From Alternaria dauci (taxonomy: Eukaryota > Ascomycota > Dothideomycetes > Pleosporales > Pleosporaceae): 64,000 bases of DNA. Within the stretch, counting starts at the first letter, position 1. Each line of letters begins with the position of its first letter. Positions 36,192 through 47,682 of this stretch are shown piece after piece. The notes below the pieces were generated by a model. It worked only from the letters and a program-made list of their open reading frames with translations, searched no databases and was not told the origin of the DNA. The DNA lies in the NCBI RefSeq assembly GCF_042100115.1, contig NC_091278.1:1054001-1118000 (forward strand), in the 5' to 3' direction. Made by a program: the position numbers and the translations under genes.

Positions 36192-38143
36192 CTATCTTCC
36201 TTCTAGAATTCCATCCGCAATCTTCTCTGCAAGCATGTACACCGAAGCTTGCGGATGTCCAGGCAAACTGATAGGAATAACAGATACATCTACAACCCTC
36301 AGCCCTTGGACTCCAAAAACATTGGCCCGCGAATCTACAACTGCTCCATTCTCTGGCGTCCTGCCCATCGCGCATGTAGAGCTTGCATGCCATATCGGTT
36401 GGGCGTTTTGTTTGATGTAGTCCAAAATGTCCGCCGTCGTGTTGATACTCGGACCAGGCACAATTTCTGGACCAGCAATCACCCCAGCAAGCGCAGAACT
36501 GTCCCAGGCTTCCCTCACCCGCTTGAATGCAGCGACCATGACTTCTTCGTCTGTCGGATCAGTCAGCCAGCCTAGGTTGATGACAGGTTGGTCCGAAACC
36601 GATGCGCTACGAATTGTTACATTGCCTCGAGAGGACGGTGTAAGAAGTGTGGCGCTGATCGCACCGATGGTGGGGACCTCGACATCTCCGCTCGGGAAGC
36701 CGGACGCAATGTATTCGATCTCCGGCCAGTCGGATGGGAAATTGGACAGAGCTTCCACTGTTCGAGACGAGAAGTTTGCGCGATAGTGCAACGGTAACTT
36801 TTCAAAAGAGAGGTACCCACCAGCCGAGCTGTATGGGCCCGAGGCATTGGCATAATACTGCTCCAGAGCTTCCACTTGTTGAGTAGCCGAACTGAGATAT
36901 GCTCCGGTGCTTGGGACGGTGATACCACGAAGCACGTTGAAGAAAATCTGGTCCCAGAGATTCTGGCCCACGCCAGGGATATCGGCTACGACTGGTATCG
37001 AGTGTTCTGAAAGTGTTGCTGCCGGCCCGACACCTGTTCTGATTAGCATACAAGAGATCGACAGGACAGATCACTGCTTACCGGATAGCATAAGGAGCTG
37101 TGGAGAATGGAACACACCAGCCGAGAGAATGACTTCTCTCTTTGCAGATACAACGTACTGATTGCTGTCTGATAACACTGCTACACCAATTGCCTTCTTA
37201 TTCTTGTTGAAGATCACTCTGCTAGCTTGAGAATGCAGATAGACGGTTAGTCGTCCCATGCCCTTCCTTTCTGCTTCGTCAAGATAGCTGCTTTTAGAAG
37301 TACTCCTCGTCGCATCTTTAGGATCAATGGTCGTAGGCACCCAAGCTCCACCATTCAAGCTACCGCTGCTGAGACCATCAACACTCAGCTTCTGTCCAAT
37401 AGCTTGCAACGCTGTTACCAGCCAGCTCTGGGCTGGATCAACCCAATTGGCCCACGATACCTGGAGCGGGCCGTGGAGAGCATTGTCGAAGACTGAGTCG
37501 TCATATTGCACCGTGGCGTTCGGCGCGTTACGTTTCGCGAGATTAGGAGCTGTGAGCGTGGCAGATTTCTTGAAGTACGGCAGTACCTTGTCGTATGTGT
37601 AACTTTGGTCACCGACCAGATCTGCCCAGCGCTGGTATGAACCAACAGTACCCCGGTGATAAGCCATTGTGTTGATCGCTGAGCTTCCCCCAAGTGTTTT
37701 GCCTTGTGCATAGTGTATGCGACGATTGCCAGCAGCGGATTGTGCAGTAGACAGCAAGTCCCAATCCACAAGAGGTTGGGGAGGGTACGCTTCGCTCGTG
37801 CCCAGGACAGGCATGACGAGGCCATAATATGGAACCACAGATTGATTGCCATTGTCTTGTTCGTATCGTCCGCCAGCTTCCAGAACGGCTACTGTTGCAA
37901 ATGCGGAGAGGCGAGAAGCAATTGCAAGCCCAGCTGTACCACCACCGATGACTACAAAGTTGTGCTTTGTTAGGTAGCGACCTTTGGACACAGTAAGGAC
38001 GGGTTGTAGACTGGGGCTAACATACCCACATAATCATAAGTTGCATTGCCAGAAATGCCTTCCAAGATATGCCCTTTCTGCGCAAGCGTCCCGATGGCGA
38101 GGCTGCACAAAGCTACACCCACGGATCGCAGACAGATCGCCAT
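36192..38143 (-). CDS. secreted GMC oxidoreductase (FAD-dependent)
   Basis: Three exons (38026-38143, 37082-37951, 36192-37033) give 609 aa. A signal peptide (MAICLRSVGVALCSLAIGTLA) precedes the FAD site, which is restored by splicing as YDYVVIGGGTAGLAIASRL. The GMC signature blocks follow: GKTLGGSSAINTMAYHRG, and VILSAGVFHSPQLLMLSGVGP spanning intron 2. The C-terminal active-site blocks are IWHASSTCAMG and LPGHPQASVYMLAEKIADGIL. Many N-glycosylation sequons support secretion. The family covers alcohol, aryl-alcohol, glucose and choline oxidases or dehydrogenases; substrate cannot be read from sequence. It sits convergent to the NmrA-like gene. Confidence 0.93.
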
Positions 38144-38808
38144 AGCTTTCTCAAAGAAGGCGAAGAGTAAATAAGTCAACGAGGCGAGCGAGCCAAAGGT
38201 TGAAGCGGAGAGTACGGTCAGTGCCTACAGACACGGACCGATTGCGAGAGGCCCGGCGGAGGTTGCATGCTGGGGCGAAGATACTCCACCGACGGCACGT
38301 CCGATGCATACCAATTGAATACGAGCTATGCAGAACTACTATTCGACATCTTAACATTTGGGCAGTACAAGCGGATCCAGCACTCGGTTTGTATAACACA
38401 GGCTTCGATGAACGAGCGGCGAAAATTTCCGACAGACTGCAGGTTTGTAGTAACGCGTTGGACGCAACAACTACCTGCCTGCATTCACGGACTATACGAA
38501 CGGAGCTGGATAGAAGAGGTTAGGACAAGGTAGGGGTCGAATGCCTGTCACTGCAGATAGGATCAACGTGTTGACCAATAGAAGGGTGGCCGGTTGGGAT
38601 CTAGAATTAGCTTGTCGCGCACCATGAACCGACCTTCTCAGCCCGTTTTCCCACCTCTTACACACGTTTGGTCGCGCTTCGTTTGCGACGGTCTAGTTTG
38701 TCATCACTGATGTGGTTCTGTTTTTTCTCCTAGGCTTGATGGTCGCCAAGAAGACTGTATGTTCCAAGGTCGCTCTGCACTTGACATATTCCAGGCCTGT
38801 TTCAGCCT
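38144..38808. other. intergenic, no feature
   Basis: Promoter side of the GMC oxidoreductase. Short frames only, no motif. Confidence 0.35.
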
Positions 38809-38997
38809 TCAGCCTGTCAATGTGGTTCTGACTCGCACTTCGCTGAAGAGCCAAATCGCTTGCTCGCGAGGCATGTAGCCAGTCGTCATGGATGTGTAGG
38901 TAGGGATGCACACGCTCTTGCTGACAGGGTGAGTACGAAGGGTGAAGTGGAAGTACAATGGCTTGGCTTTGAGAGCCGTTGGCGCCTTGCAGGCCAT
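38809..38997 (-). CDS. possible small protein of 62 aa
   Basis: An ATG-started frame encodes MACKAPTALKAKPLYFHFTL and continues through PVSKSVCIPTY and PREQAIWLFSEVRV. Composition is protein-like, with a basic, aromatic-containing N-terminus, and it stands alone in a 1.5-kb gap. No family was recognised. A possible donor (GTGCGAGT near 38832) would extend it. Treat as tentative. Confidence 0.3.
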   Translation of the reverse strand: MACKAPTALKAKPLYFHFTLRTHPVSKSVCIPTYTSMTTGYMPREQAIWLFSEVRVRTTLTG

Positions 38998-39654
38998 GAT
39001 GTTTAGCAGAGCGCGAACTTGTTGTGTTCGTGATGAGGAGGGGGTTTTTCTAATTTAGGGTGCTTGGCAATGGAAGTGGGGCACATCCGCACATCGTCCC
39101 CGCAAGCTAAGGCCACCCAGCATTTGGTTCTCACAACCATCATCCTCAGCCACCCTCCACCGTTTACATAGTCGTACCAGGTTTTGCATCGGATACAAAG
39201 ACTCTCAGCATGCTAATTCGAAATCTTGATTTCGTCCTTGGTGCCCTTATTCGGGTTGCACCGCTCGAGAATAGGCGGACGTCGCCTCGGGGTCTTTGGG
39301 CGGCCTGACGGGCTGCATTTCGCGGCGATAAGGCGCACTCATGAGCTGACGTGCAGCTACGCGATACTACTTAGCTTCAACGCGCTTCACTCGTCCGTAG
39401 GGACTCACGCGCATGTATGTGACATATGTACGGCGTCGCTGAGGAAGGTGTGCTAAATCCTCCTGCAAGATTCGTCCGCTTGCAGCTGCGCCTTGTTCGC
39501 ATACGCTGCCTCAACATCTACATCACATGGCACATATGCCTACAGGCAACTCTAGACAAGAGATTTAAAAGAAGTACATGCCGTGCGTCTATCTGTGACA
39601 TTCAAAGCTCAAATACCCTGTCAACACGTACCTTAATCATATCTTTGTTCGAGC
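38998..39654. other. intergenic, SDR promoter
   Basis: No supported gene. The right end is the leader of the SDR gene. Confidence 0.35.
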
Positions 39655-40687
39655 ATGACGTTCCACCCAGACTCCCTCCCAGACCTCCAAGGCAAGGTTT
39701 TTGTAGTGACAGGAGGAAACTCAGGCATGTAGGTTTCCCGCTCAAATGTCGCGACGATCTTCCTGGTCTGATTTGCGCAAACGCAGTGGCTACTACACCG
39801 TCGCACATCTGGCCGAACATGGCGCGCATGTGTACATGTGCGCTCGGAACTTGACTAAAGGGACAGAAGCGATAGCGAAAATCAAGAAGATGCATCCTTC
39901 AGCCCGGGTCGACCTTCTACAGATGGATCTCAAGGATCTCAAGAGCGTCGTTGCAGCAGCGCAACGCTTCCTCACACTTGAGACGGCGCTGCACGGTCTT
40001 GTCAACAACGCAGGCATCATGGCAACACCGTTGGAGCTCACGAAAGACGGCTACGAAGCACAGTGGCAGACAAACTACCTGGCGCACTGGGTGTTCACGC
40101 ACCACCTCAAGCAAGTAATGTTGGACACATCCAAGACCTTGCCGCCCGGCAGTGTGCGCATCGTCAACATCACTTCATCAGGGCACTTGAGCGCTCCAAA
40201 CGGTGGCATCAATTTCGAAGACACGACACTAAAGGACGCCACCGCGATGGCCCGCTATGGGCAAAGCAAGCTCGCAAATATCCTACACACAAAGTACCTC
40301 CACAAGGCGTACGGCCCTGGTTCGCCCAGCGCTCGCAACAACGACGGTGAAATCTGGACCTCGTGTGTACATCCGGGCCTAGTGGAAACCAATCTCGCGG
40401 ACGGAGTCGATACGTCAGGTTTTATCATGACGAGTCTCATCTCCGTCTTAAGGATGACTGGCATGTTTTGGTCGGCAGATAAGGGCTCGTACAATAGCTT
40501 GTTTTGTGCTGCAAGTGAGGAGATGAAGGCGGAGCAATGTGGTGCGTATCTGGACATCTTCGGTCGCTTTGGAGAGCCATGGTGGGAGAGTGGGCCTGCA
40601 AAAGACGCTGAGCTTGCGGAAAGACTGGAACAGCATACTCTGCAAATGATGGGAGCGAACGATGAACTGGGAATCAACACATGTTGA
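39655..40687 (+). CDS. short-chain dehydrogenase/reductase
   Basis: Two exons (39655-39728 and 39787-40687) with a 58-bp intron give 324 aa. The cofactor motif is TGGNSGIG (residues 19-26), with its Ile codon split by the intron. Further SDR marks are DLKDLKSVVAAA, the NNAGIMATPL strand, the TSSGHLSAP catalytic Ser region and YGQSKLANI carrying the Tyr-x-x-x-Lys pair. The substrate loop holds a WSADKGSYNSLFCAASE segment as in fungal WW-domain-oxidoreductase-like and retinol-dehydrogenase-like proteins. No signal peptide or membrane span. Substrate unknown. Confidence 0.93.
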
Positions 40688-40950
40688 CCGCTTGTACCTA
40701 ATAGATGTCTTTGATTGTTTAGTAACTGCTGAAAGATATACGATCTAGCTAACATTGGACATAACGGTTCGATGTGACGGCCGCAATTGAAGGAAATGAA
40801 TCAAGTAGCGTGGGCGAGAACCCCAGATACAAGCCTGCAATGGTACAGTCTCAGACACCCACCCTCTTATCAGCGCACTAAGAAATGGTAGAATAGTGTG
40901 CTGCTGATGAATCCAGCTAATAGGAAATGTAGGTTGACCAAAGTACAAGC

Positions 40951-43406
40951 TCACGGTGTATGGCTCTTACGCCTTACCTTCACCGGTCTGGCTCCTGCCT
41001 TGTCCTCGTAGTTCTGCCCCTCAGTATACTCGTCACTCTCATACGCCCTTTTTCGTTTCATGCTCTCTTTCTGATGCACTGATTTGTAGTGCTCGTTTCG
41101 TTTATCTTTCCTGCCTTTGAAACCTCGCCCCTTCCTGCCCCCCTCTGGGTTCCTTGAGCGAGGGCACCCGGCCTCTTGACAAAAGTACTCGATGCTTCGA
41201 CCTACATGCGTGTTATCGTAGTGACGTTTGAAGTCAGCATGGCGGTTGAACGTCAGGTCTTCAACACTGTCATGACAGGCATCCGTGAGGCACTTGAATT
41301 TACCTGCCAGAGTGACTTGGCCAATGACTGGATCCGTTCGATTGCATGGCGAGTCAGACTTATGACGCCGTCGTCGGTTCGGATGCGGCGGACTGGCAGA
41401 TGAGAATCGTGTCGGAGAACGTGGGCTTTGGGGCGAAAGATTGCCCCTTGCAATCTGTTGAGGTGAGGCCATACGACTATACACAATCAGTATACAGGTA
41501 CATATTTCGAGTATTCAGGGCAAACTTACGGTTCACTCTCATATGGAACGTGTGCACCAAATTGTCCTTGTATAGCACGAGAACTGGACCCAAATGTGGA
41601 CAAAAGGTTCGAGCTTCTGAGAGATAGGCGTTAGAATGAACTCTGGTAGAACTTTGACCGAACAACCAAGACAGCGGGAGATCCTTTCCAGTAGGCAGGA
41701 GGAATCAAAGACACTTCGATTGGTCATAGTATGGGTCCACTGTGTGCGATAACCATGGAGGTGATTGAGAGATTCTTCAGGTACGCTCGGATAGTGTCAA
41801 CGTCTCATGAGAACGTGGTGGATGATGAGACACTAGATGATTGTGACTAGCTGAAGGATCCTCATCCCACGGTTGGTTACATCCCATGTGAAGGCCAAGG
41901 TATCGGTGAAAGGCTGCTCGTCATTAGACCTTCAGCTGCGTTTCTTGCGCTTGCTTGCGCTTTTTTGTAGACTTGTTTAGCTATCAGGCGTACACTGGAG
42001 CGTTTGGGCGAGGAGAACATGATGGAAAGAACAAAACAAAAACTAGACGGACTGTACCTTTGGTATGATTCAGTCAGCCAGGCGCCATTTTCGTCGTGGT
42101 GGCAGGTTCCTGTCCAATTCAAAAGGCCTGGGGATATAGAAACAGGTATTCGTGATAAAGGCGATGTACAAGCCGTCCAGAACTGGATTGTCCTGTCGCA
42201 TCACGACTACATCTCGGAGAGCCGGCGTGAGTGTGATGTGTTGGTGATAGTGAAGGTGAGCAAGATAGCCAGAAAGCCTGGTAACTGCCATAGCCCCTTA
42301 TGTAACCGGTCCGAAGGCCAAGAACCAGGAATCATCCATGGTTTGGAGACGAGCGGTCGAGAGACCTTTCGAACCAGAGATTTGTGTCTGTATATTATAG
42401 AGCCGCTCCTGAATCGATAGAAGACTTCCTCGATAATCTATCCAGCTGTACGTGGGCTTTTCCGGCTTACGTAGAGTCCATGTAGTCGTCAGACTAGTAG
42501 AAAAGGCTCTGGTATGACCGAATCCGGATGCGATTTTGAAGGAATGGAAGTTCATCGTGGCTTCATTTCCAGGCCCCTGAGACTCTATAGAAACCTCATT
42601 GTACGGAGACTTATCCGTACAGCGATGGTGGCATCTGGACTCCAAGGATTGAACGACACCAGTTTCCAGGTGGATTGCGGGAGAATCCTGTGGTTCATTG
42701 ATCACATGTTGAACAGTCTGAAGAGAACTTACTCGTTGCTGTAACCAATCTGACCAAAAGCTGTATTTCCATCATCATCTCCAAGCACACCGTCGCCAGT
42801 GGTGTCGTTGATGGTGTAGTCGAATGGATTCATCGCCGTCGTAGAAGCTTGATCGTAATTCATGTTTGGCGAGAGCTCGGATGAGCGCCTAGTGTGGAAG
42901 TGACCAAACTGTGAGTGAGATTGTAACGGGTAGGGCTGAAGAGCATTAGGATGGCCCGTTGACTTGCTCGAGATGGAGCGAGACATTTCCAATCCATTGG
43001 AGACCAAATTGCTGCCAAACGACCCGCGTGACGACCGCTGCAGGCTGTGGGGGTGTGGATGCTGACCGGAAGACGTGGAAGAGTATTGAGATGCCGATCG
43101 GGACATGCCGTTGTTCACCGGAGGCTGTGAGTAGCCACTGGGGCTGTGCAGATTCTGATGTAGGGTTGCGTAAGGCTGGCCGTTAGCCTGATGCTGCGAG
43201 ATCGAATGCCGCGGTGTGCTTAGCGATGAGCATGAGAAGAATGAATCATGCCGTTGATGTATCGCAGGAGAAAGCATTTTCTGGCTATCCTGCCGCTGCA
43301 AAGGCATTCCAGTAGCGTTCTGATCGCTGAGGTCAATGTAGACTCCCTGACCGTTCATCAGGTCACGCAGATTGCCGACCCCGTCAAAGTATGTGTTGTT
43401 GGCCAT
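40951..43406 (-). CDS. C2H2-type zinc-finger protein, gene with a 1.1-kb intron
   Basis: Exons 42733-43406, 41530-41616 and 40951-41476 have fully compatible phases and give 428 aa. Exon 1 starts MANNTYFDGVGNLRDLM and is Ser/Gln/His-rich, ending NPFDYTINDTTGDGV and GQIGYSN. Exon 3 holds the fingers: FKCLTDACHDSVEDLTFNRH followed by FKRHYDNTHV, and IEYFCQEAGCPRSRN with RNEHYKSVHQK, then a basic tail (KRKRAYESDEY). Intron 2 is 53 bp with canonical GTAAGT, ACTGAT and TATAG. Intron 1 (41617-42732) is 1,116 bp, from GTAAGT to TTCTAAC and CTCTCAG, far longer than any other here. If the join is wrong, this would be two genes. A nuclear DNA-binding role is inferred. Confidence 0.65.
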
Positions 43407-44157
43407 GTGAATTCGACCTGTAATGATGATAAGTCGATCGGATTGCACTAAAAGCTAGTGTAAGGTTTGGTGAGGAGTAATCGCAGGTATGGTGCTGGGT
43501 TTGAATGGAAGAGCGCAACCAAGATGGAGATTTGGGAGACCAGGCAGCCATATACAAAGGAGTGAAGCTTGCTAGGGCGAGCGCCCTCTCCATATTTGTT
43601 TTTGAAGGACCTCTGCCGCCGCGTTGCATGACTTTAGCCTTGAGGCGGCTGTTCGCGCTGAGGCATACCGGAACTTTTAGGCAAACAAGGCAACGCGGCT
43701 TACGCATCCATGGATGTGTTGTCGTTAAGAGGGCTGCATTTATAGCGCAACTTTGACCAATAATCACCTCAAAATAGCATAGCATGCTCTTGTAGTATAA
43801 AGGACATATCTGCGAAGTGCGGTCCTCGAGTTTTAGGAAACTGTGGCCAATACCGTGAAGGCAGTTCGTGAGTTTTCAGCCCGTCGTAGGTAGAACGAAC
43901 GGCACAGAGTATCCGGTCAGGAGAAGAAAACATCGCGTTGAATGATTTAGCAGAGATGCCACATTACAGGTGCTGCGCATGTTTTGTGACGCAGGTCCGA
44001 CATGGGTTGAAGTTCGGTGAGGCATACCACGAAAGGTGGGAGAGCCTCATCATCACATGCAAGGAAAACGGCAGGGGTACTCGACATACACCCCTGTACG
44101 CCTCCATGCACCCTGTTCGCCTCACCTTTGATAGACGAGTATAGTGTGAAGTTCCGT
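43407..44157. other. intergenic, no feature
   Basis: Promoter side of the zinc-finger gene and 3' side of the next minus-strand gene. Frames present have no motif. Confidence 0.35.
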
Positions 44158-44991
44158 TCACCTATGTGCTCGATCTGTACTAGTAGCCCATGCTCCGTCT
44201 ACATAACTGTATGTACTCGAGACGTAAGAAACAGCCGCCATATCGTAACTCTCTACTGGAGACACAACTTCATCGGCCTTGGACTCTGCTCTATACCACC
44301 ACTTAACGACATCAGAAGGCTCGAATATTGCGGACATATTCACGCCTACTTTCACGTGACTAATGAAAATCTGTGCTCGAACGTTAGCCCGCAGTGCCAC
44401 CTTTTCGTAGTTTTGGTCAAACTTTGTTTCACATACTGGATCAAACTTGCCCTCTTCCTTGCCCTTCAGCCCTATTACGATGAATATCCCTTTGCCCATC
44501 TCGCCTTTGAATTTATTCACACCTACCATTAGCTTCCCTGGAACTGGTGTTTCAGCTGACCGTGACCATAATCCTGTCGTGCCAAGGTCATACGCCTCGC
44601 CTTTTTTACAAGGCTGCCAAAATCCGTCGGGACTAACGGGGTCTGAACCACTACTTGGTAGCTCATCCGTCCAGTTCAAAGCGTACGATGCCTGCCAGGT
44701 GATTGGAGTCGTGGGAGCAAGGCTTAGCGATTTCCATGTGAGATTCGACACGGGGTCGCGTTTCGCAAGGAAGGTGTGGGCAAGACAAAGCTTGAATCCG
44801 CCTTGGCCGAGGCTTTCAAGGTCGGCCGGCGACTGGTAGATTTCGATAGTCTTCACGATATCCGAAGCAGGTTGTGCTTCCCACATTACAGATTGGCCCC
44901 CACGAACAACGGAAATGCGAGGGTTTTGCAAATTGGAGGCCGTTTCGCCTGCAGGTGTCCGTTTGATTCCAGAATTTGCTGTTTCGCTCAT
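44158..44991 (-). CDS. conserved protein of unknown function, paralogue 1
   Basis: The frame is open from ATG 44991 to TGA 44158 (277 codons), but comparison with the neighbour at 45701-46418 shows a hidden intron at 44371-44436 (GTATGT, GCTAAC branch, CACAG). It is 66 nt, in phase and free of stops. Splicing turns KFDPVCETK into KFDPIFISHVKVGVNMSAIF, which aligns with SFDPIFMNPVAMGKGMNATF of the paralogue; the product is then 255 aa. Shared blocks include ALNWTDELP, GFWQPCKKGEAYDL, GLWSRSAETPVPG and VVKWWYRAESKA. A 45-residue N-terminal extension is unique to this copy. No signal peptide, membrane span or catalytic motif is seen. I do not recognise the family. Confidence 0.82.
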   Translation of the reverse strand: MSETANSGIKRTPAGETASNLQNPRISVVRGGQSVMWEAQPASDIVKTIEIYQSPADLESLGQGGFKLCLAHTFLAKRDPVSNLTWKSLSLAPTTPITWQASYALNWTDELPSSGSDPVSPDGFWQPCKKGEAYDLGTTGLWSRSAETPVPGKLMVGVNKFKGEMGKGIFIVIGLKGKEEGKFDPVCETKFDQNYEKVALRANVRAQIFISHVKVGVNMSAIFEPSDVVKWWYRAESKADEVVSPVESYDMAAVSYVSSTYSYVDGAWATSTDRAHR

Positions 44992-45700
44992 GCTTGCTGC
45001 TGAGAGACTAGAATTTGCATGAGGGTTTATGGGTACAGGCGTGCGCGCTGAAGTACAGCTAGAGACGTCCACGGGACTAGGTGCACTTTTGAGCGTTTTC
45101 GGATAAAGTGTCGTGTTTTAGGGTAGAGTACGATAGGGTAAATCACGAATCAACAGCATCGGATAAGAGTCGAAATCGTGTTTACCCCACAGCCGCACAC
45201 TAACCCCATATTAGGCTTAGTAGTTCCGTCTGGGCGGGGTAACTTAAGCTAGGTGACGAAGCCATTCCTTTGCCAAGCTTTGTTGTCAACAACATTCAAC
45301 TGGAACACAATATCGATATCTATCATACCTGGTCTACTAAGAGCTGGATCTTGAGTTGCGTTCTCTTACTGCTGCTTAATTTGTCTTTATTCAACATGCG
45401 AGACACTGTTAATTAAGTGTAAGTGCGTCTACAGTGCACGACATGGAACTTTCACTTCATTTCTAAATTTCACATACGCCTTCAATTCTAGACACATTCT
45501 CACAAATTACTTTAATGAATGACTAATCAATACCTAAGCTGGTTGCTACCTCCTCCTCCGGAAAACTTCAACATTTGTAGGTGCTGTACCAAGCACAAAA
45601 GGTTACCCGTTCTTGTGCTGATTCTCCTGTGATTGCAATCATCTGCTCGCCAGTCAGTACTATTTAACATCTCTGCAGTACTCTCAATGTGGGGCAATAC
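44992..45700. other. intergenic, no feature
   Basis: AT-rich spacer between the two same-strand paralogues. No long frame, repeat or RNA gene recognised. Confidence 0.4.
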
Positions 45701-46418
45701 TCACCAGACAGCTTGGGTGTCCCAAGTTCCGTCTTCGAAGGAATACTGCGTTTTCTTCTTGTAGGTGTTGGTGACTGGATCCGGCGAAGAAAAGTCCCCA
45801 GTTTCAAATTTGCCCTTAACTGTGGAGAACATAGTTGCGGACTTGGCGCCAGCCTCATACCACCACTGTATCTTCTCTTGTGGCTGGAAAGTTGCATTCA
45901 TGCCCTTACCCATAGCCACAGGATTCATGAAGATGGGATCGAAGCTGCCAGACTTGTTCTTGATACCAATGGTAATGTGGATGCCGTTCGGAGCATCCTC
46001 GGTGTAGAAATCATTGTTCCCGATAGCCATGAAGCCTGGTACTGGAGAAGATGCGGACTTTTGCCACACTCCCTCAGAATTGAGATCGAAGATCTGGCCA
46101 GTCTTGCAAGGTTGCCAAATTCCACGGAGAGTGATCGAGATACCGTCTTGAGGAGAGTCGGCCGTCCAGTTCATACCATACTCGGGTTCCCACTTGATGT
46201 CAACAAATGGCGCAAGAGCCTTGGACTGCCAGACAACATTGAAGTGCACTTTTCTTGTCAGAAAGGCTCCAAAATCTTTTCGGCAAGGTGGGCTACTTAC
46301 GCTGACCATCACTCCCAATCACGCTCTTGGCCACGTGAAGCTGGAACTGGCTCGGAGCCAACTTCGCCAGTGTTGGGCCGTCGGCTGCGATGGTAAGTTG
46401 ACGGAGAGTAGACGACAT
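45701..46418 (-). CDS. conserved protein of unknown function, paralogue 2
   Basis: Two exons (46301-46418 and 45701-46248) with a 52-bp intron give 221 aa. The start MSSTLRQLTIAADGPTLAKL leads to SQFQLHVAKSVIGS, VVWQSKALAPFVDIKW, GMNWTADSPQDGISI, RGIWQPCKTGQIFDL, SEGVWQKSASSPVPGF, NGIHITIGIKNKSGSFDPIF, and QEKIQWWYEAGAKSATM. The pattern of alternating strands with many Trp and conserved WQP and PVPG turns suggests an all-beta fold. No signal peptide. It resembles the neighbour at 44158-44991 at perhaps one third identity, so the duplication is old. Function unknown. Confidence 0.85.
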
Positions 46419-46713
46419 ATTGTTTGAGCTGTAGGAGCCTGACGATACAAGTCAAAGTGGAGAAGGCTGTATTGCTGGTGTTTCGATTCGATACTTGTGA
46501 GTGAGCCAGATTTGAGGGGGGAGGGGACTGGTTTAATACTGTAGTCCTTCCAAAATCTGTCTCCCATCCCAAACTAGGAACGCTGTTTCGTAAGGATTTT
46601 GGAGATCCAATGAGAGTATCATCACGCGTGGTGAGCCAGCAGAAGCATCCAAACTGTCACTGCCACAAGATCAATCCGTTTCCAGTTTCAGCTCAGGTCT
46701 TCATTCTCTCGCA

Positions 46714-46905
46714 GCGCTCAGCTTGCCTGTTGAACGCCCATGAGGATCTGTATGCCTCTTACAGCGCTCAGCTTGCCTATCGAACGCCTGTGACGGTCCG
46801 GACCTCTCTCGTGGCGCTTAGTTCACCTAAACCTACAGCTCTCAGCTTGTATGTTGAACGCCTGGGATAGTCTACACCTCTCTTGCGGCGTTCAGCTTGT
46901 CTACC
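46714..46905 (+). repeat. degenerate minisatellite, about 50-bp unit
   Basis: The unit head CGCTCAGCTTGCCTGTTGAA recurs at 46714 and 46764 (period 50), then in decayed form at 46815, 46839 and 46889. Spacer sequence between heads (CTCTTACAG or CTCTCTCGTG) also repeats loosely. Confidence 0.7.
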
Positions 46906-47682
46906 TATTGGGCAAGAGGAATCATCATGCACTGCGACCTGCAGCGAAAGCGTACGTGACAAAGATACCTACCTACCTATGCAACCACTAGAGCACAACG
47001 GAGAAAACCTACCTAGGTATTGGCTAGCAAGATCTTACAGTAAAGACTAAAGCGGCTGCACTCTACTTAGTGAGAAGATGTTATTGGTGTGTGACAGTTC
47101 AGCTGCCTGGTTTGGTGCGAAACCTCGTATTGGTGGCGGTGCTTCGCGTTCCGGTGACGTTCGCGTCTTTGCAACACCCTTATCTACCATTTCGAACACT
47201 GCGACATGAAATTTGGCTTGCTGATAGTGAATTAAGTCTGCCACATTTGGTTGCATAAAGTTTGGATCTGCATTTCTAGTGCGGGCGGTGCGCGGGGTTC
47301 GTGCCAATAAGCGACATGACTGGAGTTGTTCAGCTCTACCAAACTTCTTTTGCTTCAGCTAGGCGTTTTGGGGCACGAACATTGGCTAATCCAGCAGCAA
47401 GACGCGCAATACTCGCGAAACCCACGAGAGATGGCGGTGCACTTTCTTGGGAAGCAGCGCCGTCGGTTGCTATTCGAGAGCATAGGATGTGCCTTGGTCA
47501 ATTCATAGACATCTCAAGGTACTCTTAGATTACAGGTTGGAGATTGTGGAGGAAAGCGACTCTGTATCAGCCATTATAAACAGTTAGCCACCTTCACATT
47601 CAGACCACACCCATTGCAGCATCATATACTCCAACACATACCATCTTTCAAGTCCCGGGCCTTTCCAACGGTCCATGACACA
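46906..47682. other. intergenic with CCTA-rich patches
   Basis: Short runs of CCTA occur near 46965 and 47010. Otherwise there is only the promoter of the following gene; frames here have no motif. Confidence 0.4.

Noticed and set aside
42298..42705. 135-codon minus-strand frame as a separate gene or exon of the C2H2 gene
   Set aside because: Phase does not fit either neighbouring exon, start is GTG and composition is not domain-like; more probably intron sequence.
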